Shown: positions 26,199 through 37,798 of the stretch, piece by piece
Layout: every line of letters starts with the position of its first letter
Position numbering within the stretch: the first letter of the stretch is position 1
DNA from: Favolaschia claudopus
Taxonomy: Eukaryota > Basidiomycota > Agaricomycetes > Agaricales > Mycenaceae
Reading direction: 5' to 3'
DNA: 64,000 nt
Assembly (NCBI GenBank): GCA_037176885.1
Contig: JAWWNJ010000035.1
Location: 1-64,000 of the forward strand
Position numbers and translations under genes: made by a program
Notes under the pieces: model-generated
What the model was told of the DNA's origin: nothing
Database searches by the model: none
The model's input: the letters and a program-made list of their open reading frames with translations, nothing else

Positions 26199-27261
26199 AT
26201 GGGTGGAAGGGATTTCAGGGTCGCGTTCTTAGGACCGCTAGGGACATATTCACATCAGGTGAGAACTGTGGAGAGTGTTGCAAGTTGCGCTTAGCCAACA
26301 TCTAATCCAGGCTGCATACGACAAGTTTGGAACTGCTGTTGAATACCACGAGTCCCGTACCATCGCAGGTGGGTAGCTTGAACAGAAAACCACCAATTCT
26401 ACCTGAAACGCTCGCAGAGGTCTTCGATGCCGTCGCGTCCAACATCGTTCACGCTGGCGTTGTCCCGCAAGAAAATAGTATTTTCGGCGGCGTGATAGAA
26501 ACATACGACAAACTGCGGCAGCCCAATGTCGGTTTTGTTCGAGGCGACGTCGTTCTCGAGGTTCAGCATTGCTTGCTGGTTCGTCGAGGCGTCAAGGCAG
26601 AAGATATTACATGCATCAAGAGCCACGAACAAGTTGGGCTATTGCCTATCCTCCTGTTTACCTCCAATGTCCTGACGCTGACCCAAGGCTCTTGGCCAAT
26701 GTCGCGGGTTTTTGGCCCAAAACTTTTCCTCGGCCTCTTTGGAGAAAGTTGCGTCCACTGCAGCGGCAGCACAAGCTGTTCTGACATCAAATGACTGTGC
26801 TGCAATTTGTTCAAGGCTTTGCGCTACGATTTTCGATGGCCTAGAAATTCTTTTTGAAGGCATCCAGGACCGAAGTTGTTACGTCGAACGTATCCAGCCT
26901 ATCTTCCTTCACTGATATCCTTCGTTTCTCCTCAGGCAACTTTACACGATTTTTCATCCTGTCACCGACCCAACAGAGCGAGCTACCACCAAGTTCTTCT
27001 CCCATCGGCAGTGAAACACGATCTCTGGTCCGCCTCTCATCGAAAGAGATGTGCATATCACAAGTCCTCGCAGCTCTAAACATGCTCGTTTCTCGTTTGG
27101 ACCGGCGACCGCAGTTGGAAAGTTCAGGGCTATCACAGGACGTGTATTTTGCTGAATTGACCAAGGGTGACTCCGACTCACCGTGGATCCTGGAGGTCAG
27201 CCAAGCGTTGCAGCGGGTGCGCGCCTCTGGCGGAAAGGCCGAGATGTTGGGAATATGGTAA
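26199..27261 (+). CDS. PHA2: Prephenate dehydratase
   Basis: This enzyme converts prephenate to phenylpyruvate in phenylalanine synthesis. The ATG at 26199 gives FRVAFLGPLGTYSHQ, followed over an intron by YDKFGTAVEYHE and GVVPQENSIFGGVIETYD. Then CLLVRRGVKAEDI, KSHEQ and, across an intron, ALGQCRGFL, STAAAAQAV and CAAICS. After another intron NFTRFFIL contains the catalytic Thr-Arg-Phe motif. The C-terminal part (NMLVSRLDRRPQLES, DVYFAEL) is the ACT regulatory domain, which usually senses phenylalanine. Stop at 27261. Introns are 45-60 nt and all frames are intact. Confidence 0.92.
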
Positions 27262-27624
27262 CTTAGCTCTTTACTGGGCGCAAAATTTTGGATGTGTATT
27301 GCCAGTCCATAGATCGTACAGGAAACCCCAGGTCTTGTACAAAAGAGTAGTAAATAGAATAAATCAAGGAGTGTCTACAGTTTATGCCATGGTATCGAAG
27401 GAGAGTGTGTATAAGGAAAACCGAAACTCGAAAAAGCCCCGCAAACCGGGCGTGCCATGGATCCGTCAAGCAGAACATAAGTGATGCCCTGCCATGGGAT
27501 GGGCGGCCTGTCGGACTTCATGGGCGGTGCGCGCAGACATGATGAAGTGGACTAAAGCCGCAAACGGTGCCAGGCAATGAGAAGGAATGGAGAGGCAAAC
27601 TGATCCGGTGACAAGCTGGTTGGT
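27262..27624. other. Convergent 3' region of PHA2 and the SMG6-like gene
   Basis: About 360 bp between two converging genes. No coding pattern or repeat was seen; it should contain both transcript ends. Confidence 0.6.
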
Positions 27625-30600
27625 TCATGTCCCCGAGACCAAAATTGCTGCAAGGTCCTTCTCACTGGCGGCAGGGAGCTGTCGGGAGCGTGCCTTGAGG
27701 CGAACTGGACAACAAAGAAATCAGATCAGTGAAAATTTATGACTCGAGACGCGTCAAGACGTACGATTACGGTCCAGACTGAGAAGTACAACCTTAACGG
27801 CGCCGTCAGCTGCTACGGCGTCCGATTTGAGCATGGCTGAGCGATCAACCCAGTGCTCATCCTGCCAGATGGCAGCTTTGAGAATCAGGTCGTCCATGTT
27901 ACGTTCTGCAGACCCGGCCGCAAAGTCTACCTGTTCGGCACGGACACTGAGAGACGTGAGGTAGTTGCCTTTCGTGGTCTGAACTTTCAAGGATGTGGCA
28001 TGAGAGCGGACGTGGGAGGAGAGATAAGCCAATGCCGCTTGAGCTGCTTCGCCCAACTGCGATGGATTGGAAGAAAGGCCGTCGAGCTCCGTAACGACAG
28101 GAAGAGGGATCACTACAGTCCATTGTAGGCTTTCGACCATGCTGGCGAACATGGGGAGCGAGGACAGAAGGATGTTGGTATCGATGACGAGGATGGTATA
28201 ACCGGGAACAATCGAAAGGGATGGGCGATTGGGTTGCGACGATCGTGAACGAAGTCGATCGGCTTTTGGTGAAACGGAAGCCCGACTCTTGCCCTCAGAT
28301 AAAAGGCCTTGTAGATATCTTCGCCGTGCCTACAGCAAAATCAGTAATTTTGTTGGATTTAGCCAGGCTTACTGACCTTAAGAGCCTTGACCTCCTCCGT
28401 ATCGTCCACATCATCTTCGCTCTCCTCTGAGATACTTTCGCCTTCGACGCCTTCATCAACATCCATGGAATCGTCGGCCCAACGTGTACCCATCCGTCTC
28501 CGCTCGTCTTCTTCTGCTTGCAGCCGATCTTGGGCTCTCCAAGCGTCCGTCTTCTTCGCAAGCGAACCTTGTACTCGCCACTCTCGCGTGCCCTCTACCC
28601 AAGTGAACCCGTCTACCGCATCGGCAATACCAACCGCACACCGCACGATTCGTACCCAGCGCCGTGCCAGCTCCGCATCGCGGGCCTTGGCGTCTTGATC
28701 TTCGTCGTCATCGTCGTCCTCGATGTGCCCGTCTGTAATCTCAGCGGCCTCCGAGTCGTCAAGGATCTCGATCTCCGCCCGTTTCTCTTCCCCTGATTTC
28801 CAGAAACCATGCTGGTACACCTTACGCCCGACCCATTCCATACCTCTCAGACACCAGTCCTCCGGGAGCGGTGGGGAACACCCAGTCGTGAGCATGGCCC
28901 ACCGCTCCTCGCGGCTTGTGCGCACTTCCATGAGACCCTGCTTTGCCATTACATGGCGAGGGATGCGAGCGAAAAACGCAGCCAGGAGGTCCCATGGCAC
29001 GCTGCGTTCCATCGCCTCAAGAGTCTGCGGGTGTTTGAGAACGGTTGCGAGGAAAGTCAGCACCACGGTGAGATAGGGATTGAGGGTCAAACGAGCAAAG
29101 GGCGACGATTTGCGCGTGGGATGGCGGAGTACGTGGCTGAGCATGGTGAACATGAGCTGCAGTGCCAAGCGGAACGATGCAGGCGCATCGGCAGCAGCAT
29201 CAGGCTCCGCCTCGGACATGGCCGGAGAGGCCTGTTGCGGGGCAGCGTCCTCATCGACGTCCATTTTGTCCTTCTCCTTGTCGTCGGCTTCGGCAGCAGC
29301 GCGCTTGGCCATAACAACGCGCATCTGGGCAACGGCCGAGGCGCCCGACAAATCCCGAGTCCCAACGCCGCCCGCCTTCTTGAGGACACCTGTCGGCTTG
29401 CCATACTCGAGTACCGCGCACACGTTCACGATGGCCATCATGATCCACTCCCGCTCTTCTGCGCCCTCGATCTCGAGCCGCTCGATGAAACGCGCCAGAG
29501 TCGGTTGGAAATCGTCGAGTTGGATGTTGGTGAACAACATGCCGTGCAGAAGAACGAACAGGTCGACGAGATGCGCTTCAGGCAGAGCTCGTCGTGCCTG
29601 AGCAGCGACAGACCACATTGGCAGGACAGACTCTCGCGATGTCATGAATGGATGCAGAGTGGTCATGCTAATTAAAGATGCATCTCATCAGCTGCGTGTC
29701 TTTACAGAGCAGAGCTTTCGCACCTTTTGCAAAAATGATACACGCCACGGAGCTCTTCACGTTCGACCTCCCTGCTGAGAAGACCCAGATGGTGATGTAA
29801 CTTGCCGTGGCCGGGTTGGTCTGCAATGCCTGAAGCATACCAATCCCGCGCGATGCAGCGCCAACGTTCCTTTTCAGGTTCGACGTCGAGTAGTCGTGCT
29901 GCGGCGACGCCGATACTAGGCGAAGGGGAGTCGTCAATGCGCGCGGCGGGGGCATCGCTGACGGATTTGGGGGAGGGATGGGCTGGGGCATCGAGCAGGT
30001 CCCCTTGCTTTGAGGAATCAGCTGACTTGACGGCTGCAGAGACAGCGTCTGCTGTTAGCACGTTGACGGGATCCGCACCGCCCACAACCATAGCAGCCAC
30101 AGCCATTTTGTAGCGAGCAAGATCGCCCAATGCCTCGAGCCAGCCACTCTTGAAGGGGTCGAGCGAGGGCTCCTCTAGCAAGCCTGTATAAAAGGTGTAG
30201 GCGTAGTATATGAAATCTTGAAGATGTTCGAGGGCAAGAGGAGAAGTGAAGGAGGCGCGACGCAGCGACTCGAGAAGCTTATGGAAAGCGAACGTCCACA
30301 AACGAGTGATGATGTTGTATTTGGTAGGGATGTTGCGGAGGGATGCGGGAACACTGGGTGCCAGGGATATTTCGAGTAGATTGTGGATGATCTCTGCGAG
30401 TCTGAACCCGTTCTGAATTAGCGAAATATTTGGATTGGAATTCAAAACTCACTCCTTGTGATCCTCGATTTGACGCTTCCACTTTTCCCGTTCCTTGTCA
30501 CGTTCGGCATCATCATCTTGAGCGTCCTTGGTCTTGAGCAGAACACGACCGGCGTCCTCGGTCTCATCCGAGTCCTCTTGCTTGACCTTGGTCTCAAGGT

Positions 30601-31423
30601 CTGTGATAGCACGGTAAAGCTTCTTAAGCTGGAGGGCAAATACGTTGGTGCTGCCATTGTCTGCGGGATTGCTCTTGCGATCGAATAGAGCGGAAGACGC
30701 AGACGATCCGTCTGTGGTGGAGGAGAGGGTGAAGGTAGAGGACGCCATGGAGTTAGCGTAGGAAGATGTGGATGAGGCAGAGACATATTCGCCAGAAGAT
30801 TTGGGTGTCGGAGGTGGTTTGCCGCGAAGCACGAAGCGAACGGGATCGTCTTTCCGATGATCGAAGAGCTGGCGACCAGCGGTATCACGCGACGGAGGCG
30901 GGCTCGCCTTGGGGGCGCTGCGGGAGACGTAGGACGAGCTTGCTTCCGCGTCGGACATGGCATCAGGTTCCGCAGTTCTGCGCATAGGGATTGGATCTCG
31001 GTCGGGATTGAACAAACGAGAAGGGTGAGCGGAATGCTTTGCGGGATGGCGAGTGGGGGAAGCAGAGATCTTGAGACGGCGAGAAAAGTCGTCAGCATCT
31101 GCGTCTGTGTCATTTTGCTGTGGACCGGAAACCACTAGCTGCGGATTCGGATGCTTGCGAGCGGTTGGAGGCTGCGGCTGCGGCCGTTCCCTGTCTCTCT
31201 CCGGTCGCTCCCGGACACGCGTAGGGCTGGAATGGTGGATGTTACTCGGTGAAGTAAAATATTTTGCGGCGGAAAAGACCAACTCTGTTTTGGCTGCGCG
31301 ACGCTTAGCCATGATGAGCTGCTGGTCGATATTGGTCGGCTGGGGATCTCTGGAGGGAACATCCCGCTCCTTGCCCTTCCTTGAGGGTCTTGGAGGATCA
31401 GCAGGGTCCTGGACGACGTGCAT
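27625..31423 (-). CDS. EST1/SMG6-type protein with C-terminal PIN domain
   Basis: Proteins with an EST1-type helical repeat region plus a PIN nuclease act in nonsense-mediated decay (SMG6) or telomere biology. The first ATG is 31423 (MHVVQDPADPPRPSRKG). A disordered basic N-terminus precedes ALQLKKLYRAITDLETKV, then a 14-3-3-like/TPR region (NIPTKYNIITRLWTFAFHKL, ARDWYASGIADQPGHGKLHHH, GVYHFCKSMTTLHPF) and an EST1 central domain with long acidic loops. The PIN domain comes last: ILVIDTNILL, TELDGL, NMDDLIL and VVLLSLDRN supply the acidic residues. A final intron leads to RLKARSRQLPAASEKDL and TGA at 27625. Frames are intact. NMD function is inferred from architecture; telomere roles are possible. 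Confidence 0.85.
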
Positions 31424-31583
31424 GGGGGTTGAGAGAGAGAGAGGTGTGCCCGCAGCCCGGACAACCGTGACTGACTGCGGATTCACCCAAGCATTTACAA
31501 ATGGAGATAGCGAACCAAGTATTATTATCTCAACCCAATTACACTCTGCGATACAAGTTTACAGTAACAGCTCACATTGGCTC

Positions 31584-32485
31584 TTACACTGGCACTCGTA
31601 TGAGCCACGCAGTAATCCTCGCATTCAGTCGCCGCAGCATTCCCCCGCCAAAACGAGACGGCAGCGCCTTGCCATCCCACAGTTCCACCATTCGTATAAT
31701 TCGGTCAGAGTCATCCAAGTCCACCGTCACCACGGACGATATCGTCTGCGAACCGTAAGGCGTAATACAATATGCCAAATGTTACAGCACCTTATCCATG
31801 AAGCGGTTCTTATATCGCTGCGTCTGCGAAAAGACGATCCGATTCGGGGAATTTGTTGACGACATGACGCGGCTGTTGACCGTCTCGGACTTTGCAAACA
31901 GCTTTGGCTGCGGGTGGTCGGACAAACGCAACCGAGTCAGTCCCAAGATCCGGAACAGGGTAAGGGAGTCGTGTCTCACCATCGCATACCACTGCGGGAC
32001 TTGGTCAGCTTGTTCAGCTCAGAACATGGAAATAATGCACTTGCCTGGGCTGCATACTCGCGAAATCCGTGCGCCTTGGCGAGGGGATCCTATATACAAC
32101 ATTAAAAAATAAAAACAGAGTCAACGCACACTTAACGAACCTCGAAAACTGCATCGGGATGCCAGCTACGTTGAAATATTTCCGGACTCGGCCGCAGCTC
32201 GTACATGGACCGTATATCTGCTAGTACGCGTTCATGATCGGCCTTGAGGGTCGTGTGGCTGCTGGGGTGCTCGTGGCTGCTGTGTCGGTGCTTTAAAGGC
32301 GCATTGTCGACGTGACTGCCACTATAGTGTGCGGCGCCGGCGACAGATTCTACCAAAGCAGGTGTTGGAACGACGGTAGGAAGGATGGAATGGTGGTGAG
32401 TTTGGGATGGTTCGCCTGGGGATGCAGCTCTGGACTTGGAGGACGAGGCGGAGGGAGAGCGATGGTGGTGGGCGGATGTAGACAT
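31584..32485 (-). CDS. SnoaL/NTF2-like domain protein with His/Ser-rich N-terminus
   Basis: The ATG at 32485 opens MSTSAHHHRSPSASSSKSR and a His/Ser-rich low-complexity stretch. A helix (ILADIRSMYELRPSPEIF-like: VLADIRSMYELRPSPE) and FQRSWHPDAVFE begin an NTF2-like cone fold. Downstream exons give DPLAKARGFREYAAQ, LFAKSETVNSRVM, RIVFSQTQRYKNRFMDK and, after an intron, SSVVTVDLDDSDRIIRMVE LWDGK. Such proteins are widespread in basidiomycetes and have no assigned function. The cavity residues that would define a catalytic SnoaL enzyme could not be assigned. Confidence 0.62.
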
Positions 32486-32581
32486 GATGATGTCATCAAC
32501 TCACAACTAATTCAAACAAGCGTCGCCGATACAGTAGTAGACTAAGACTTAGCACCAAGTACACTTAGCACAAATAATATT

Positions 32582-33737
32582 TTAACCTGTCCCCTCCCAC
32601 AACCCATACGACTTGCCAGGCGTCGTCTGCCATAGTCGGATCGTCCCATCCTCTGCCAGCAAGTCAGCAATCAGGACGCAAGCTCAACAAATCACTCACC
32701 GCTTCCACTCGCGAACATCTCCCCGTCTGGACTGAACTCGACACAGTGTACAGGCCCATGATGGCCCTTGAGCACCTCGCGCTCCTCCCCATCCATCCCA
32801 TGCACCCGCACCCACTCGTCCCCCGTGTTACCAGTGACGAATCGGTCCTGCAGCAAAGGGTGGATCGACGCCGATGATGGGGTATATGGCAGCGTCAGTG
32901 AATGTGTTCCCGTGCCGTTTGGCAGAACCGGGATGAACGCGACAGTCTTCCCAGACGTGACCACCAGGCGCTTCGTTTGCGGCGAGAGTTCCATCGACGT
33001 GATCGCGGTCGGGAAATTCAGACTTGTCGTCAGCTTTCGTGTTCGCAGATCCCACCACCTGTTGTGCAATCAGTTACTGATAAGAAATAATTTTGGCCAG
33101 CAAACGCACTTTATAAAGCCATCCTCGCCCGCAGTCACGCCCGTATGCTCACCGACCCAGACTACGCTCTTGACCATACCGTCGTGAGAGAGCGTGCCGC
33201 CGGGCTCCGCGACCAAAAAGTCGGGTTCCGCGTCCGGACGCCCGAGATCGAATATCCTTACCTTTTTCTCTTGCCCGCCTGTAAGTAGATGCGATGAAGA
33301 TGGAGAGAGGGCGACGCTGCGGACAATGTGGTTGTGGGGGAACGAATGAAGCGGGTTTCCAGCGTACGCGTCCCAGATTTTGCTGTGTACTTGGTCAAAC
33401 ACGGGGGCGATAAGGGCTTTGAGAGTGTCAAGGGCACGTACGCGGTGAAATCTGCACTCCCGGATGCGGCGCGCGTGGCATCGGGGGACAACTTTGTGCT
33501 CCAGACAGCGCCCTTGTGTCCGAGAAAGGTGCCGATCCAGTCGCCGGTCCACTCGCGGAGCATGGGATTGCCGTCTTTGCAACTGGAGACGAGCAGGAAG
33601 GTGCCGTCGTCCTGGATGGGGGAGAAGGAGAGGTGGGTGACGGGGCGGGTGTGCCCAGCTGCGACAAGGGCTTTGGGCGCGGACCTAGACGACTGAAGGG
33701 TGAGTATAGAAGGGTAAGGTTGGGAAGCACCGAACAT
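32582..33737 (-). CDS. STRAP-type WD40 protein
   Basis: STRAP (serine/threonine kinase receptor-associated protein; unrip) is a WD40 scaffold tied to SMN-complex and signalling roles in animals. From ATG 33737 the repeats read [115 protein letters not shown] and [12 protein letters not shown], ending EGTG at 32582. Seven blades fit the family. Three introns splice in frame. Orthology is by overall similarity; the fungal role is inferred. Confidence 0.82.
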
Positions 33738-34119
33738 GAGAGGGGGCTTGGTCGTGAGATGAGCGCTCTGCGCACTGGGTCGTTATTAGTAGAGAGGAAG
33801 AGAAACGTCGCGGCTCATCAACAACTGTACACAGCGCGTATTCTAACTTGCCGTCTACCATCATCTACGCTTCCTCTCTTGACTAGGCCGTCTCGACACC
33901 CTGCTAAGCTGCTTGAGAGGCGTCGCACTCAGGCGGGTATCATGAGGCCTGCCGATTGTGTCTTTTGAACTTACGCTCCGTATCGTTTGAGTTACGCGGT
34001 ACCATTGTGGTGGACCGGCAAAGCAAACCATCTCGAAAAAATACGATCTGTTTAAAACTAGGCTATGCGACACATCACGAACCGATACGAGCGCTGGAGC
34101 TCGGGAGCTTACTCTCAAT
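33738..34119. other. Gap between STRAP and the LINE relic
   Basis: About 380 bp with no gene seen. It should hold the STRAP promoter and possibly worn 5' sequence of the truncated LINE. Confidence 0.4.
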
Positions 34120-35110
34120 CTGGTGCAGGACCAATACGCGGCACGCATGTACTCCGACGGCTCCCTGTCGGAGAGCAAGGAGCCGTGTCGGGTACGGCGT
34201 CGTCGTTCACCACCGCGAACGACTCGTACGGGTGGGCGGCGCAGATGCGGTGCAATACGCTGCGACGTCCGAAATCAACTATCTCGACTTCTACGTAGAT
34301 CTGGCGGCCATCTTCGATACCCGAATCCACTGCTGGTCAGGCATGAGCCCAGAGATTTCGACGATGCATCGAAGAATTTCTTGACCAAAACCCAGGTAAC
34401 ACCGACCGTTAACATTAACTGGTATCCAGGACGCCAAGGAATCATCGGAAACGAAACAGAAACGTGGGGCGCGAACGAAACGACGACGCTAACATACGTT
34501 AGACGCGCCGCAAAAGCGCGGGTACTGGAAAATTCGAACGATGGAAGAAGAAGTACCCCACGGGCAGATTCGCTGCTGCAGACCATGAGTGCACAGCACT
34601 CAAACCCAAGGCGCACTTTACCGGCACTAAGCGGCGCGAGGTTTACGGATGACTCGTCCAAGGTTGAGCTGGAAAGTACTATGCTAAGTTTGTGCCTACA
34701 GAAATCATAATCATTGCACGTCAATGCGGCGTACGATTTCAGATGCAAGAGCACTCAGTAAAGGATTGCGAGAGATACGATGGGACCGCAAGGCGTCGGC
34801 GGACATCCCACTGGCGGGACATCCTGGGCACTGAAATGCGGCTATAGGCCCTGGCGGAATTCTTTGAGAAGACAGGCCCATTAGCCAAAAGCGGTCAACC
34901 GAGAGACGAACGACGAGAGGAGAGGAGGAAGAGGCTCAGTGGAGGAAGAAGAGGAGGAGCCGGAGGGGAGTGTGGACAGCGATGACGATGAAGGCTTTCA
35001 CCCCACATCGACCAACCAACGCCACGCGCAACGGCGTGGACCGCTCAGTCCACACAGTCTCGCACACGACTGCGGGGAACCATACTGGCCGCTTTTTCTC
35101 TCTAATTATT
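34120..35110 (+). mobile_element. 5'-truncated, decayed LINE: RNase H domain and acidic tail
   Basis: Pieces of one coding sequence lie in several frames. MYSDGSLSE carries the first RNase H aspartate; YGVVVHHRERL follows in another frame. VNINWYPGRQGIIGNE matches the W-PGH-GI-GNE segment of LINE RNase H domains, but the catalytic histidine is replaced (PGR). Further on CGVRFQMQEH, DILGTE and ALAEFFEKTGPLAK fit the C-terminal region seen in basidiomycete LINE ORF2. The tail is a glutamate-rich run and SVDSDDDEGFHP ending in stops near 35108. Many stops and shifts mean it is inactive. The reverse transcriptase is absent, as expected for 5' truncation. Confidence 0.6.
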
Positions 35111-35468
35111 AGTCTGTTTATCACATACGCTGCAACTCTCCCACGCGGCCTTTTCACTCTTGTCTGTTCGAACTATTCGCGCGCTTCCAAAAGCACACCA
35201 CACTCGTAGTCTGCCAATGTCTCGTATCATTGCGTTCCTGTTCGTGTGTATGGATTCTTTGAGTTGCGTATTTCGCAAAGGGAGGGCTTGTCATTCTTTG
35301 TTCGAGTATTTTTGCGAGGTCAAGTCGCGGGCTACCCAGTGGTTGTTCGAGCACAAGTATGCATTTATGGTGTACATGATATGGGATACACCAGAAGCAA
35401 GACGACAGCAATAATAGTATCATGTCCAGCTTCCGATTATGTGATAGTATGCGTTTGGTATGCGTCCC
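35111..35468. other. Gap before the 3' end of MET30
   Basis: About 360 bp; no coding or repeat signal seen. It likely holds the LINE 3' end and the MET30 3' UTR. Confidence 0.4.
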
Positions 35469-37567
35469 TCACCCGCCGAAACTCCAAACCTTCACGTCCC
35501 AGTCGTCACTTCCCGACACGATTTTGTCTTCGCCCAACGCCAGGCAGCTCACCGCGGCACGATGGCCAACAAGGGTGGCGGTGCATTTTCCTTCGTCGCG
35601 GGACCAGACCTTAAGGGATCCAGCGCGGTCAATATGCAGTCAAAAAGGTTAGAGCAGACACCCACTTTGATAGTGCGATCATGACTTCCACTAACAAGTC
35701 GTAGTTTATCGCTCGCTACGGCCCAGACACCTTCGATGTGTCCAAAGAAAGTGGAGATGGTCTCACCAGTGTCGATGTCCCAGAGCTTGATAGTATTATC
35801 GAGGCTCCCTGAAATCAGAAGCGGCTTCTTGCGGCTCGAGAGCAGCGACGTACACCCCGCCGCCGGTGATTCAGAGCTTTGACTTTCAGTTTCGTCGCTC
35901 TCAAGCGGGGGTTTGGGTTGGTCAGCTCGAATGCCCTCTTCGAGAAGCTGCGCATCAGCTTCCACGTCGTCCGAGTCGCACTCGTAGGCTCGCATCAGCT
36001 TCATGCTCTGGACCTGCCCTACGTGGCCAGTGAAAACGCGAACACATGTTCGCGAAGTGAGATCCCAGAGTTTAATCGTTCCATCGTCAGAGGCCGAGAA
36101 GAGCATTTTCCCTGGGTCAATCTGCGGTGCACTGCATGGCGCTGGTGACGCAGAACCGGACTCGTGTTCCAAAGCAGGCAACTCCGACGGGCTTGGCCGC
36201 GAAATCGGATTCGAGTCCCACAACTGCACAGAATTGACCCAGTCGGAGTGCCCCCTCAACGTGAATGCCCCACCGGTTCTCAAATTCCATACTTTGATCG
36301 TGGAGTCAACGCTACCACTCACAAGGACGTTCAAATCGAAATTCAAACATACGATGCCCTCCGTGTGGCCAGTTAAAGTTCGGATGCACTTGCCGCGTCT
36401 CCAGTCCCAGACTTTGAGGGTGTGGTCCATACTTCCGGTGATCAATTTGACCTGATCAAACTGCAGCGCCCTCACGGCACGCGTGTGGCCCTTGAGACAA
36501 TGCAGTTCGACCCCAGTCTCGAGATTCCAGACGCGGGCTGTCCGGTCATACGAGCCTGTGATGAGGACTGGAAAATCAGGGTTCGAGAGCGTTTCGTTGA
36601 ACTGGAGACACATAACACCATCCGTGTGCCCCTTGAGCGTTCGCACTTTGCATCTTCCACGCCGCCAATTGCGCTCAATCGTCAATCGTTCGCTGTAGAC
36701 ATCCTTCCATGGACGCGTCACCGACTCTTGTCGCTCTAGAACAGGGCGACTGGGTGCAAAGAGTGAGTAGCTGGGTTCGTCGTCAGCCACCGTAAGCGAA
36801 TTGAAGTCATCTTGCGGTGCCTCCAATTCGACACGCTGACGCTTAAACGGCCGAGATGAGTTGCACATGTCAGGGAGAGGTCGTTTGCCGGTGTCGGAGT
36901 CAGTCCCAGGTGAAGGGGACTTGCGATGATATGTACGCTTCTTCTCGAGAATAGGCAGCCCCCAGCCGCACTTGTGGCACTTTTGCCCAATGTGTTGTTC
37001 ACAAATCCCGCGCCATAGAATGTCGTCGTCTGCCAGAGCCTTCCACTTTTTTGAAATCTGCGAGGCACGGCAAAGGGAAGTGGCATCTAGGTATGCGAGA
37101 ATCTTGAGAGAGACCTCTCGCGGGAAGATGGAGAAAGGGTCTATGCGGATTATGTGGGCGAGCTGCTCGGCCAGAAGGGACAATTGGGAGAAGCAACACA
37201 TGGTGAGCAGGCCATGGAGGATGAGCTCGCGGCGGGGGTGTGAAGACGAGGAGAAACTAGCCCATATTGCGTTGACTGTTTCGCGCTCTTCGACGGGTAA
37301 AGCGTCGAGTGACTATTCACAACGTTAGGGTTCAGCTACTATCGCCGCCGGTCTAAGAATACTTGCCTGCTGGAGCTTCAGATTGGTCCCCTCATCTGCC
37401 ATGCGCTGATGACGAACACAGAGCTTGCGGGGTGGTGGCGCATCCGCTGAGGATGGCTGGGGCAGGATTGGCTCCGGGTCAAGACAGGGTTCATCTTCAG
37501 GAGTGAACGAAATGGGCGGCTCGCCATTGGCGAGGCGAGCGGCGGGAATGGTATCACACACAACCAT
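35469..37567 (-). CDS. MET30: F-box/WD40 protein MET30 (SconB)
   Basis: Met30/SconB is the substrate receptor of an SCF ubiquitin ligase that controls sulfur assimilation (Met4-type activators) and cell cycle progress. The chosen ATG is 37567 (MVVCDTIPAARLANG). After an intron come an N-terminal dimerisation helix (LPVEERETVNAIWASF, LAEQLAHIIRIDPFSIFP), the F-box (VSLKILAYLDATSLCRASQ ISKKWKAL) and the hallmark GQKCHKCGWGLPIL. Seven WD repeats follow, e.g. TLKGHTDGVMCLQF, GHTRAVRALQF, GSMDHTLKVWD, GHSDWVNSVQLW, SASDDGTIKLWD, SGSLDNTIKLWD and the last across an intron, DDWDVKVWSFGG. Frames are intact. Name rests on the CHKCGWGLP motif and repeat order. Confidence 0.93.
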
Positions 37568-37798
37568 GGAGGAGGAAGACCAAGGAATGCAATAGAGCAC
37601 CGCTTCGCTTATATGTAAACACTTTTCTCCGATCGCGTCAGTTCAAGACTTGGAGTGTGTTAGATGGCGCAATCGGTTTCAAATAGTTACAGTACATCTC
37701 AAGCCACCTCGGCGGAAAACATTGTATTTCAACTACAAGAGATAAAACAAGGTGGACCCGGGTCTGCACAGATCCCTCCCTGCCGTCATTCCTTCGTT

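Noticed and set aside
28809..29675. 288-codon plus-strand ORF
   Set aside because: It is antisense to the EST1/SMG6-like exon with strong family similarity; GC-rich codons keep the shadow frame open.
34115..34330. Minus-strand AHPYE-like segment suggesting a NIF3/CutA domain
   Set aside because: Only a few residues fit, and the plus strand of the same stretch reads as LINE RNase H with downstream support.
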